From NCBI RefSeq assembly GCF_026309355.1, contig NZ_JAPJZK010000001.1, forward strand, positions 5,166,501 through 5,230,500: DNA of 64,000 bases. The letters run 5' to 3'. Positions 44,982-53,178 of the stretch are shown piece after piece. The notes under the pieces were generated by a model. That model was not told the origin of the DNA. It ran no database searches and worked only from the letters and a program-made list of their open reading frames with translations. How positions within the stretch are numbered: position 1 is the stretch's first letter; every line of letters begins with the position of its first letter. The translations under genes and the position numbers were made by a program. This stretch comes from Spartinivicinus marinus (GTDB taxonomy: Bacteria > Pseudomonadota > Gammaproteobacteria > Pseudomonadales > Zooshikellaceae).

Positions 44982-45689
44982 ATGAAATATCTACTATCAT
45001 TTTTAGTTCTCACTTTTTCAGTAATTTTGAATGTCATTTTTTTGCCTTTCAGAATGCTGCTATCTTTATTTGGAGTTTTTTCTCGATCACCAAAAGGCTC
45101 TTATACAGAAGGCAAAGATGTCATAAAAATGCGTTGTGAAGGGGATGTTTTAAATGTGAACTGCGATTCTCTAAATGAGGAAGAACAGGCAGAGTTCCGA
45201 GCGGTGATAACAGCGGGAATGGATTTTCCAAGATATGATGGAAAAGTGAAGCACGCTTATGAGTTAAAATATGTTAAAAATTCCAAAACTTGTCCCCGAT
45301 GCCAACTAGAAGTTCGACAATATTATGCAAATTTTATTTATGCAACTCAGGTTGCACCACGAGTTATGTTTGCACCAGCGGGTTTTTTCTGTATAGAATG
45401 TCCAACGGTAATTATTGATCATGAAATGATAAAAAAAGGCGTTGCCAAAGAATTTCAACTTCAGGGAGTTGTTGGAATTGATTATGATACACAGAGGCAA
45501 CCAGACATATTCCAGACTTGGAATGGTAACGAAACCATTCATATTGTTGACGAAGGTCAAAAAATACCTGGATTAAGCATGGCCCAAATCAAGTCGCATT
45601 CGCATAGTAATAAAAAAGAAAAAAGTCAGAGAAGAAAACATATAGCAAAACAAAAACAATCGAGAAGAAAAAACCGAAGAAAAAATTAA
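44982..45689 (+). CDS. Membrane-anchored protein with CxxC pairs, unknown
   Basis: 235 residues from ATG 44982, chosen because MKYLLSFLVLTFSVILNVIF is a natural membrane segment; an earlier ATG at 44901 adds 27 unlikely residues. After the anchor comes a region with two CxxC pairs, TCPRCQLEV and FFCIECPTVI (about 110-155), a likely zinc ribbon. The C-terminus (about 210-235) is very rich in Lys, Arg and Ser. The soluble part is probably cytoplasmic and could bind nucleic acid. The family is not recognised. Confidence 0.6.
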   Translation: MKYLLSFLVLTFSVILNVIFLPFRMLLSLFGVFSRSPKGSYTEGKDVIKMRCEGDVLNVNCDSLNEEEQAEFRAVITAGMDFPRYDGKVKHAYELKYVKNSKTCPRCQLEVRQYYANFIYATQVAPRVMFAPAGFFCIECPTVIIDHEMIKKGVAKEFQLQGVVGIDYDTQRQPDIFQTWNGNETIHIVDEGQKIPGLSMAQIKSHSHSNKKEKSQRRKHIAKQKQSRRKNRRKN

Positions 45690-45734
45690 ATGAGAGAAAG
45701 TGCTTAACAATATACATAAAAAGGAAGATTTACA

Positions 45735-46133
45735 GTGATAAAAGGAAGTTGTTGTTGTGGGACGGTTAAGTTTGAGTTAACCGAAATGTCTAGTATGATG
45801 GGTACGTGCCATTGCACCAGATGCCGAAAAGTTGGCGCAAGCACTCTCGTATTTGTCAAAGCTGAAGCGTTTCGGATAACTCAGGGTCGTGATCAAATAT
45901 CCACGTATTATGCTGAGCCTCCCTATAATTACGATAGGTGTTTTTGCTCGATATGCGGCACTGCACTTGGAGAGATTTTGTCAAAAGAAGAATCATTTCC
46001 TTTGGCGGTCAATTGCATAGATGGGGATATTGAGCTGGAAAATAAATTTCACGAGCTTGTTTCAGAGAAACCGGACTGGCTCAAAATTGGCGATTCAGCA
46101 AAACAATTCGATGAGCATCCGTTCGAGTCGTAA
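45735..46133 (+). CDS. GFA (CENP-V/GFA) domain protein
   Basis: 132 residues from GTG 45735, with AAGGAAG upstream. The zinc-binding cysteines are in GSCCCGTVKFEL (about 4-15), TCHCTRCRKVGAST and CFCSICGTALGE, as in glutathione-dependent formaldehyde-activating-like proteins. Most members have no proven catalytic role. Length is normal. The gene ends just before an attC-like palindrome (46141), as expected if it had been a gene cassette. Confidence 0.85.
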   Translation: MIKGSCCCGTVKFELTEMSSMMGTCHCTRCRKVGASTLVFVKAEAFRITQGRDQISTYYAEPPYNYDRCFCSICGTALGEILSKEESFPLAVNCIDGDIELENKFHELVSEKPDWLKIGDSAKQFDEHPFES

Positions 46134-46140
46134 GTTAAAT

Positions 46141-46227
46141 GTATAACAATGCGCCCCACACTGACACACTAAAGCACTGCTTAAAAAGCAGTAATCCTTT
46201 AGTGTGCAGGTGAGCTTAGCGTTAGCT
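46141..46227 (+). other. attC-like imperfect palindrome
   Basis: It starts GTATAACAATGCGCC and ends GCTTAGCGTTAGC, resembling the R'' (YTAACAA) and R' (CGTTAG) ends of integron attC sites. In between CACACTAAAG (about 46165) pairs with CTTTAGTGTG (about 46197) around a CTGCTT/AAGCAG tip. The last core GTTAGCT deviates from GTTRRRY at one base. No integrase is seen. If real, it is a cassette attC following the GFA gene. Confidence 0.45.
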
Positions 46228-46259
46228 TGAGCAAATCGAAACTTGATGAAAACAAAACA

Positions 46260-46634
46260 ATGAGTAAAGTAGAGTTTAATGTAATACTGAGAAATCCAGT
46301 TTATCCGGTAATAATCATTTCCGTCGATCGACTGTATTCAGCCTTCAATATTAATCAGCTAGCAGAAAATTGCTTGAAGTCTATTCCTGCTGAAAAAAGT
46401 GAGATTATTAAGGCCATTGATTCTACTGGTAAGGAATTCTGGTATTCAGCAAGTAGACACACAATCTCTCCTGGCTTTTCATTTAAAAAAACAACTAAAA
46501 AACAAATAATTGAAATGTATAACAAAAGCCAAGGCGTTAATAAATCCGACCTAGAATATTCTGTAAAATCATTATCAAACAAGAGATTAGATAGAATTAT
46601 TATAGAAATTTGTGAAAGGCTGAAAGCGATTTAA
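46260..46634 (+). CDS. Hypothetical small protein
   Basis: 124 residues from ATG 46260; TTG 46227 lies inside the attC-like site and is less likely. The protein starts MSKVEFNVILRNPVYPVIII and contains STGKEFWYSASRHTISPGF and a basic, helical C-terminus. No motif, signal peptide or membrane segment is clear. The stop is followed by TTTAACAATGG, again similar to an attC 5' core. The family is not recognised. Confidence 0.5.
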   Translation: MSKVEFNVILRNPVYPVIIISVDRLYSAFNINQLAENCLKSIPAEKSEIIKAIDSTGKEFWYSASRHTISPGFSFKKTTKKQIIEMYNKSQGVNKSDLEYSVKSLSNKRLDRIIIEICERLKAI

Positions 46635-46839
46635 CAATGGAATAAAAGTTCAAAAGCGTGATGGGCATCTAACTAGCGGTATGGCTTTTCACTCGACAAA
46701 AAATTGAATTTAGAAAAGACAACCAGATATATATTATTGAACAATAGAAACATCGCGTACTCAAAATGTTAATTTATTCTCATTGTTATACAGTCATCAA
46801 TTCATAGTTATATTGCAGTTGTATATAAAGGAAACATCA

Positions 46840-47664
46840 GTGAAGTCAGTAATATTTATTTTCCTTGCTGTTTTTAGTTATCTTGCGAACGCTGATAAGG
46901 CGTTTGAGATTCCAAGAAGCGAAGTAATTGAGCTTCAGGAACCTACAATTAAAAGGGTTTACCCCTTATTTGTTAAGCTTCCCCGTTCCTACAATTCAAG
47001 TGCTGACAAAAAATACCCTGTAATTTATTTAATGGATGCATGGTACAGCTTTCAAATCGTCTCAGGGGCAACACGTTTTCCAATGAATAGAGGGGGAATG
47101 GAAGAGGCTATTATTGTGGGAATTTCATATTCAAAAGGATCAACGGATAATTCGAGTAGAGTTAGAGACTATACACCAGTTAAGGATGAAGGTTGGAAGC
47201 GAGAAACAGGCAATGCTAATGGATATTCAAAATTTATTAAAGAAGTTGTTTTCCCTTATATAGAAAATAACTACCGAGCAGCCCCATCACGACGTACTTT
47301 TGTGGGAAACTCGTTAGGTGGTTTACTGGGTGCCTATATTTTGTTTAATTCCCCAGACATGTTTGATAGCTATATTATTGGCAGCCCTTCTGTTTGGTAT
47401 AAAAATAACTACATATTGTCGCAACCAATGAAAATGCCCCGTACCCCAGTTAAGGTTTATTTATCAGTTGGTAGTTTAGAAATGCCAACATTTGGTGCGA
47501 GAAATGATATGGTCGCGGGAGCTAAAGCCCTAGCAATAAAGCTTAATAAACAGCTTAAAAGTAGAGTTGATCTTAAGCTGTCTATAATCAAAGATGCAAG
47601 CCATGCAACAGCATTTCCAACGACAGCAATACAGGGTTTAGATTGGATTTATGGTAAGAAATGA
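46840..47664 (+). CDS. Secreted alpha/beta-hydrolase, esterase D/Fes-like
   Basis: 274 residues from GTG 46840, chosen because AAGGAA lies 8 bases upstream and the resulting N-terminus (MKSVIFIFLAVFSYLANADK) is a proper signal peptide. The fold shows YPVIYLMDAWYSFQ, a nucleophile elbow FVGNSLGGLLGAYI (Ser at about 158) and a catalytic His in ASHATAFP near the end. It resembles the putative-esterase family that includes enterochelin esterase and IroE-like hydrolases. The expected site is the periplasm. The substrate is unknown. Confidence 0.8.
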   Translation: MKSVIFIFLAVFSYLANADKAFEIPRSEVIELQEPTIKRVYPLFVKLPRSYNSSADKKYPVIYLMDAWYSFQIVSGATRFPMNRGGMEEAIIVGISYSKGSTDNSSRVRDYTPVKDEGWKRETGNANGYSKFIKEVVFPYIENNYRAAPSRRTFVGNSLGGLLGAYILFNSPDMFDSYIIGSPSVWYKNNYILSQPMKMPRTPVKVYLSVGSLEMPTFGARNDMVAGAKALAIKLNKQLKSRVDLKLSIIKDASHATAFPTTAIQGLDWIYGKK

Positions 47665-47844
47665 AAAAATTAGCAACCCTAACCGTTGACGAGGTATAAA
47701 TCTTTTAGGCTTTGCATTGATGGAAGTTAGAGAAAAGCTTAGGGGATAAATTTCATAACAAAGCTATCCAGCTAATAATATTAAGGATAGTTTTTAATAT
47801 TTATCTACCCTGAATTTTGTCAGTTATAACCTAATAGAGATCAT

Positions 47845-48330
47845 ATGCAATTAGTTCCTTTTACATCAGTAAGCTATTCTTTATTGATAGAATGGATTGA
47901 CAATGCAGAACTAAATTACCTTTGGGGTGGGCCTGTATATGTTTTCCCTTTATCAATTGAGCAAATTGACGCTCATCTTTCAAAAGCAGGTGTGTACCCA
48001 TTTTTATTTAAAGTTGACTCTAAAGAAGTTGGTTTCATTGAGTTGGTGAAAGAGTCAGAGGAGTGTGTACGTCTGTGTCGTATTTTCATTGCCCCAGCTT
48101 TTCGAGGCTTAGGTTACGCTTCTCACCTGATTAAGTTAGCAATCGAGTATGCAAAGGGTGAGCTGAAAGCTCGTGAAATTACTTTAGCTGTTTTTGCTCA
48201 TAATCACTCAGCAGTGAAATGCTATCAATCACTTGGATTTAACACTTACGAAGTTGATGAAAACTCACGACAGTTTCATGCTCAAAAGTGGTCTCTTTTA
48301 AAAATGAAACTCGGGATTATAACGAAATAA
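47845..48330 (+). CDS. GNAT-family N-acetyltransferase
   Basis: 161 residues. Acetyl-CoA binding motif A is IFIAPAFRGLGYASHLIKLA (about 85-104), followed by EITLAVFAHNHSAVKCYQSL (motif B). The N-terminus has WIDNAELNYLWGGP, similar to aminoglycoside- or ribosomal-protein-type acetyltransferases. The substrate cannot be told. It is one of three GNATs in the accessory region (others at 49226 and 51336). Confidence 0.85.
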   Translation: MQLVPFTSVSYSLLIEWIDNAELNYLWGGPVYVFPLSIEQIDAHLSKAGVYPFLFKVDSKEVGFIELVKESEECVRLCRIFIAPAFRGLGYASHLIKLAIEYAKGELKAREITLAVFAHNHSAVKCYQSLGFNTYEVDENSRQFHAQKWSLLKMKLGIITK

Positions 48331-48398
48331 TCAAGCCAATATTTTACATTTTTCAGTACTCTCTATGTGGCAATATTAGAGGTTACCTTTATAGTATA

Positions 48399-48608
48399 GG
48401 CAATCAGTCGGGTGGCCGTGTTTTTCTATTTCTAAACACAGATGACTTTTGGCGTGATTATCATCGAATGGTATCTGCGGGGGTAAATTTTGTAAGGCCT
48501 CCAACAGAGCAAGCATATGGTTTAGTGGCAGTTTTCGAAGATCTTTACGGAAATCTGTGGGACTTATTGCAACTGAACCCCAGTCATCCAATAGCTGAGA
48601 GGGAATAA
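48399..48608 (+). pseudogene. C-terminal fragment of a VOC/glyoxalase-family protein
   Basis: About 70 codons (GNQSGGRVFLFLNTDDFW ... FEDLYGNLWDLLQL) match the C-terminal half of glyoxalase/bleomycin-resistance-like VOC proteins. The N-terminal half is absent; upstream bases in all frames do not resemble it, and the fragment runs into the end of the GNAT gene. It is best read as the remnant of a broken gene. The longest open frame here starts at 48288 inside the GNAT gene. Confidence 0.75.
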
Positions 48609-48692
48609 TAGACGCTTTAAGAGCGAACGCAAAAAATATGGCTTACGCTCGTTCCTTGCTTAACTCATTTAGTAAAACATAAGGAGTATAAA

Positions 48693-49172
48693 ATGATAAA
48701 AGAAGAGGATTCAAGGCCACCACTTCCACCGTTTAACTTAGAGACCGCTACTCAAAAAGTACGGATGGCAGAAAATGCCTGGAATAGTCGAGACCCTAAA
48801 AAAGTATCTCAATCCTATACTAACGCAAGTGTCTGGAGAAATAGATCAGAGTTTATTTCTGGTCGTGATCAAATAGTGGAATTCCTTACTAAGAAGTGGA
48901 ATAGAGAACTTGAGTATAGATTAGTGAAGGAACTTTGGGTATATAATGAAAACCGTATCGCTGTTAGATTTGCATATGAATGGCATGATGATTCTGGAAA
49001 TTGGTTTAGGTCGTATGGTAATGAGAATTGGCAGTTTGATAAATTTGGGCTTATGGAGCACCGAATTGCTAGTATTAATGATCTTCCAATAGCAATTAGT
49101 GAACGTAAATTGCATTGGCCGTTAGGCATGAGGCCACTTGGTCATCCAGGTTTAAGTGAGATGGGGTTGTAA
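48693..49172 (+). CDS. DUF1348 (NTF2-like) family protein
   Basis: 159 residues. AAGGAG lies about 10 bases before ATG 48693. The family's conserved blocks are [18 protein letters not shown] (about 27-44), [20 protein letters not shown] and [20 protein letters not shown], ending in a conserved Pro/Gly-rich tail. The fold is NTF2/SnoaL-like, and the function is unknown. Length is normal and the gene looks intact. Confidence 0.85.
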   Translation: MIKEEDSRPPLPPFNLETATQKVRMAENAWNSRDPKKVSQSYTNASVWRNRSEFISGRDQIVEFLTKKWNRELEYRLVKELWVYNENRIAVRFAYEWHDDSGNWFRSYGNENWQFDKFGLMEHRIASINDLPIAISERKLHWPLGMRPLGHPGLSEMGL

Positions 49173-49225
49173 AAATAGGTTTAGGTAGCTGTCATTAATC
49201 AGGTAATTAATTGGTTGGAACACTT

Positions 49226-49681
49226 ATGAATTATCAATTTCTCTCATTAGATGAAGATGATCTTGTTGAATGCGCTCAATTATATGTGAATACTTTTAAA
49301 GATGAGCCTTGGAATGAAGATTGGGATCTTGAGGATGCTTTTAATCGGTTACATAACTTTTTGACTCCACCATACTCTATTGGTTTAAAAGTAGTGAATG
49401 AAAGTGAGATTCAAGGTTTTCTGATTGGTGAAATTGAACAATGGCGTGGGTCTCAAAGTTTCTATTTGAGAGAAATATGTATTTCAAAAAAAATGCAAGG
49501 ACTAGGGCTGGGGAAAAAGCTGATGCATACTCTTAATAATGAGCTAATAGCAAAAAATGTTTCAAGAGTTTACCTAGTTACGCAGAGGGATACGACTCCT
49601 GAAAGTTTTTATAGGGCATTGGGTTTTAAAACAAATGATAAGCTTATTGTAATGGGTAAGTCTGTTAATATAAATAGTTAA
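49226..49681 (+). CDS. GNAT-family N-acetyltransferase
   Basis: 151 residues from ATG 49226 (TTG 49211 would add five). The cofactor motif is REICISKKMQGLGLGKKLMH (about 85-104), and YRALGF is near the end. FKDEPWNEDWDLEDAFNRL in the N-terminal half is typical of a subgroup of uncharacterised GNATs. The substrate is unknown. It lies 54 bp downstream of the DUF1348 gene and 54 bp upstream of the LysR gene, all on the same strand. Confidence 0.82.
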   Translation: MNYQFLSLDEDDLVECAQLYVNTFKDEPWNEDWDLEDAFNRLHNFLTPPYSIGLKVVNESEIQGFLIGEIEQWRGSQSFYLREICISKKMQGLGLGKKLMHTLNNELIAKNVSRVYLVTQRDTTPESFYRALGFKTNDKLIVMGKSVNINS

Positions 49682-49734
49682 CGGGTGTTTAAACTATACT
49701 CCTGTTGCTTACTTTTACTAGCCAGAGGTGTTAT

Positions 49735-50595
49735 TTGAAACCCACTTTTGATGATTTGAACTATTTTTTAGAAGTAGCCAATACCAAAAATCTCTCTCGT
49801 GCAGCTGAGCGACAAGGGATTACTCAGCCCAGTATCAGTGCCGCGATGAAACGCTTAGAGCTAAGCTTTGGTACGGCTTTATTAATTAGAAGTCGCAATG
49901 GTGTACAACTTACTAAAGCAGGGGTTGAGCTTCAGACTCTAAGTAAAAAATTCATGTCTGACTGGGATCAACTTAAATCAAGTGTTATCCGAGCGAGTAC
50001 TGAAATGGGTGGTAGTTTTACAATTGGCTGTCATCCCTCTGTGGCACTTTATACACTGCCTACTATTGTGCCTAAACTAAAAGCTAAATACCCTTTGTTG
50101 ACCCTTAACTTTGTTCATGATTTATCCCGAAAAATTACTGAGCAAGTGATTAGCCATGAAATAGATTTTGGATTAGTGATCAACCCGGTTCGTCATCCTG
50201 ATTTAGTCATTCAAAGATTATTTTTTGATGAGGTGACTATTTGGGGTAATAGAGACATAATATCTATTCAAAATGTACTTGATAAAAATTTCACTTTATA
50301 TTGTGATCCGAATCTTAAGCAAACGAAGGAGCTACTTAAAAAAATACCTCATCTGTTCAAAATAGAGTTTTCAAATAGCCTTGAAGTGATCGCTGCACTG
50401 GTTGCAAACGGGGCGGGATTGGGTATTTTGCCTAAACGTGTTGCTAAAGTAAGCCATAAACCGTTGCGTAAACTCGACGACGTAAATGCAACGGTTATAG
50501 ATGAGTTATGTTTGGTTTATCGTGCCGATGCTCAAAGTAATGCAATTAGTCAGAAGTTAAGGCATGAGATTAGAATGATATTATCTGAACACTAG
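49735..50595 (+). CDS. LysR-family transcriptional regulator
   Basis: 286 residues from TTG 49735, chosen because AGAGGTG lies just upstream and the N-terminus MKPTFDDLNYFLEVANTKNL then fits the family; TTG 49705 would add ten non-family residues. The winged helix-turn-helix covers about 5-62 (LSRAAERQGITQPSISAAMK). The effector domain covers about 90-285. Target and ligand are unknown. LysR regulators often control a divergent neighbour; here the next gene is convergent, so an adjacent target is less likely. Confidence 0.9.
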   Translation: MKPTFDDLNYFLEVANTKNLSRAAERQGITQPSISAAMKRLELSFGTALLIRSRNGVQLTKAGVELQTLSKKFMSDWDQLKSSVIRASTEMGGSFTIGCHPSVALYTLPTIVPKLKAKYPLLTLNFVHDLSRKITEQVISHEIDFGLVINPVRHPDLVIQRLFFDEVTIWGNRDIISIQNVLDKNFTLYCDPNLKQTKELLKKIPHLFKIEFSNSLEVIAALVANGAGLGILPKRVAKVSHKPLRKLDDVNATVIDELCLVYRADAQSNAISQKLRHEIRMILSEH

Positions 50596-50604
50596 TCCGA
50601 GAGC

Positions 50605-51126
50605 TTATTTTTGGGTGTCAAGTTGTTTACAACTCACTGCGCTTGCTAGGGCATGCACATTATCAAATGCTGATAACGAATCAAATACTTCACCAAATGT
50701 TTTACTGCCTTTAGTGCTTATTGTAACAATTGTGCCGTAGTATTGAGCGTCAAAATTAAAAGCGAATGTAGCGCCTTTGTTACTAACAGATACAGGTGTT
50801 AGCTCGCCTGTTTCTGAGTCAGTAGGATAAATATTAGAAACGGTAATTTTTTTTATAAGCTTTTGATAAATTTTTGTATAACTATTTCTACGATTAAGCG
50901 CTAGACCAATACCACAGTTACCGCCTCTAAGTTGGGGGTAATGAACAAAAAACTCAACTTGTTTTGCTGAGCGGTCTAAGGTAACAAAGTCACCACTTTG
51001 TTTTATCCAGTCACCAGAATTGATATAGACGTTATTATCTGAATTGGCATGAATATTAGTTGAGGCTAAAGTTGTTAACCCTAAAGCTACTGAAAAAAAC
51101 AGTTTATTTATTATCTTTAGTTTCAT
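50605..51126 (-). CDS. Secreted hypothetical protein
   Basis: 173 residues from ATG 51126, chosen over a 27-residue longer start because MKLKIINKLFFSVALGLTTL begins a clear signal peptide ending near IHANSD. The mature protein has two cysteines (GGNCGIG and AVSCKQL), which could pair, and is beta-rich. It should be periplasmic or exported. The family is not recognised. It converges with the LysR gene, whose stop is 10 bp away. Confidence 0.65.
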   Translation of the reverse strand: MKLKIINKLFFSVALGLTTLASTNIHANSDNNVYINSGDWIKQSGDFVTLDRSAKQVEFFVHYPQLRGGNCGIGLALNRRNSYTKIYQKLIKKITVSNIYPTDSETGELTPVSVSNKGATFAFNFDAQYYGTIVTISTKGSKTFGEVFDSLSAFDNVHALASAVSCKQLDTQK

Positions 51127-51335
51127 TGATGTGCTCTTTTTTTGGTTTAGTTTGATCCTAATCGGTATTGGGAAGAAAAGAAAATAGGTGTGAACGATAT
51201 ATACCATAGGGGGAATCTATGGGTAAGTATTTAATTTAAAGAGTGCTAAAATTTGAGTGATATTGGTATATTTCGTTGAGCAGGTTTGGTGTTTGCTTAA
51301 ACAGTATTTTTTTGCACTGAAGTGGAAAGAAAGTC

Positions 51336-51755
51336 ATGGAAATTATTAATTATATTAAATCCTACGATGATTTATACAGTTTATTTAAAGAAGTAAAGTT
51401 AGGAAGTCGGAATAAAGATGAGATAAAGAAAGCATTCGAATCGAGTAAATATATTTCAGCAATATATAAAAAAGGAAAAATAATTGGTGTAGGTAGAGCC
51501 TTTGGCGATGAGATTGACTGTGCTGTAATATGTGACCTGGCAGTATCACTAAATCATCAATCCAAAGGTGTAGGCTCTAAAATACTTCAAAGTTTAGTTA
51601 AGCAAGTAAATCATCATTTGCGTATTATTCTTTATGCAGAACCAGGAAAGTCTGACTTTTATGAAAAAAATAACTTTCACACAATGAAAACAGCGATGAT
51701 GACATCAAGTAAATTACCACTAGAGTTAGGTAGGCAAATTGGCTTTATCGAGTAG
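51336..51755 (+). CDS. GNAT-family N-acetyltransferase
   Basis: 139 residues. The acetyl-CoA loop lies in DLAVSLNHQSKGVGSKILQS (about 67-86), with YEKNNFHTM near the end. The protein is short but complete for the family. A GGAAAGAAAG site lies before ATG 51336. The base composition is AT-rich like the rest of the accessory region. The substrate is unknown. Confidence 0.8.
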   Translation: MEIINYIKSYDDLYSLFKEVKLGSRNKDEIKKAFESSKYISAIYKKGKIIGVGRAFGDEIDCAVICDLAVSLNHQSKGVGSKILQSLVKQVNHHLRIILYAEPGKSDFYEKNNFHTMKTAMMTSSKLPLELGRQIGFIE

Positions 51756-51845
51756 ATGTCTATCAAGTTAATGGTGCATTGTGATTATACGGTTGTAACC
51801 ATTAAGGCTCACTGTATAATATGCATACAAGGTGTTGTCTACAAT

Positions 51846-52175
51846 TTATAGTTTATCCATATATTTTTCTATTTCCCTAGGATTAAGGCCAACTGTCACC
51901 TGATCACCAATGAGTATCGTTGGAACACCTTGCGTACCTAAACGTTTATAATAGTCATAAGCAACAGAGTCTTTTTCAATATCTACTTCGCAATATTTGT
52001 AGTTTTTTCGATCAAGGTATTCTCCTGCACTTTTACAAACAGGGCACCAGCTTGTTGAAAACATAATGATGTCGCAGGTAGGGTTTACCTCTCTCGCTGT
52101 AAATGGAGCACTACCAGGCTTTAGGGCAAAAAATGCCGCTACTAGAACAATGAAAACCAACAAAAACTTACCCAT
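51846..52175 (-). CDS. Membrane-anchored glutaredoxin-like protein
   Basis: 109 residues from ATG 52175 (TTG 52187 would add four). The N-terminal segment (about 3-20, KFLLVFIVLVAAFFAL) anchors it in the inner membrane. The glutaredoxin/thioredoxin fold follows with the active site CPVC in FSTSWCPVCKSAGEYL (about 43-58) and the cis-proline loop TQGVPTILIG. The soluble part should face the periplasm or cytoplasm, which cannot be decided here. The partner is unknown. Confidence 0.8.
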   Translation of the reverse strand: MGKFLLVFIVLVAAFFALKPGSAPFTAREVNPTCDIIMFSTSWCPVCKSAGEYLDRKNYKYCEVDIEKDSVAYDYYKRLGTQGVPTILIGDQVTVGLNPREIEKYMDKL

Positions 52176-52343
52176 TAGAACGACCAATTTTAGATATAAG
52201 CTGAGTGTGTATAAAACTTATTATAGCTTGGAATAAATAGTGCCGACTATTCACAGATTTTATAAAGGCTTATTTGTCTCAAACTAAACAAGGTCAATGA
52301 TTAATAGGGTAAGTTCAGACTACCCATTGCAGGGTAGATTTAT

Positions 52344-53141
52344 TTAAAGCCTAAAAAATGCTTTTGCTGTTTCGGTGGTTTCTTTAGCCATTTGCTCAAA
52401 GGGTTTATTGACGTGTTTAGCGATGGTTTTTACTACTTCTGGTAAATAACAAGGCTCATTGCGTCGATTAGCTGGTTTTTTTTCTAAACTCCTGGGTAGC
52501 AAATAAGGTGCATCCGTTTCAACCATAAGACGGTTGTCGGGGATATCTTTTAATAATGGATGTAAATGATAGCCCCGTCGTTCATCACATACCCAGCCAG
52601 TAATACCAATATGGCAGTCTAAATCTAAGTAGCCGTATAAAGATGATTTTTCTCCAGTAAAACAATGAATTACTATATCTACTAAGTGATCACGAAAGTC
52701 TTTTAAAATATCTCGCTGACGTTCGAAGGCGTCTCGTTCATGACAAAAAACCGGTAGTTTAAGTTCTACGGCCAGCTCAAGTTGCTGGATAAAGACTTGC
52801 TCTTGTATAGGGCGAGGTGAAAAGTTTCGGTTAAAATCTAATCCCATTTCCCCTAGTGCTTTTATCTGGGGCTCTTTAGCTAATCCTTTCAGGGTATTGA
52901 TTTGGCTGGTATGAAAATCCTTTGCGTAATGTGGATGAACCCCTGCTGTACTGAAGCAATATTCTGGCCATTGCTGACATAGGCTAAGGGCTGCTTCAGA
53001 CTCGGCTAAGTCAGTGCCGGTGAGTACTAAAGTGGTAACACCCACGTTGATAGCGCGTTCGATGACTGCCTCACGATCACTGTCAAAACGGCTGTTGGTT
53101 AAGTTAACACCAATATCAATTAAATTAAGCTGCTCACTCAT
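52344..53141 (-). CDS. tatD: TatD-family metal-dependent hydrolase
   Basis: 265 residues. Family features are [17 protein letters not shown] at the start (with NLT in place of the more usual HxH), [10 protein letters not shown] (about 65-74), [20 protein letters not shown] and [15 protein letters not shown]. The missing N-terminal HxH is known in the TatD subgroup proper, which has DIGVNL. TatD is a 3'-5' DNA/RNA exonuclease active on single-stranded ends and linked to oxidative damage repair. It lies 37 bp downstream of the EAL-HDOD gene. Confidence 0.9.
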   Translation of the reverse strand: MSEQLNLIDIGVNLTNSRFDSDREAVIERAINVGVTTLVLTGTDLAESEAALSLCQQWPEYCFSTAGVHPHYAKDFHTSQINTLKGLAKEPQIKALGEMGLDFNRNFSPRPIQEQVFIQQLELAVELKLPVFCHERDAFERQRDILKDFRDHLVDIVIHCFTGEKSSLYGYLDLDCHIGITGWVCDERRGYHLHPLLKDIPDNRLMVETDAPYLLPRSLEKKPANRRNEPCYLPEVVKTIAKHVNKPFEQMAKETTETAKAFFRL

Positions 53142-53178
53142 AAGAACGTTTATTTACTCAGTGTAAATAGTGAGTAGC

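Noticed and set aside
43000-51800. A functional mobile integron
   Set aside because: No integrase gene is present and only one attC-like site is convincing; kept as a decayed-array hypothesis only.
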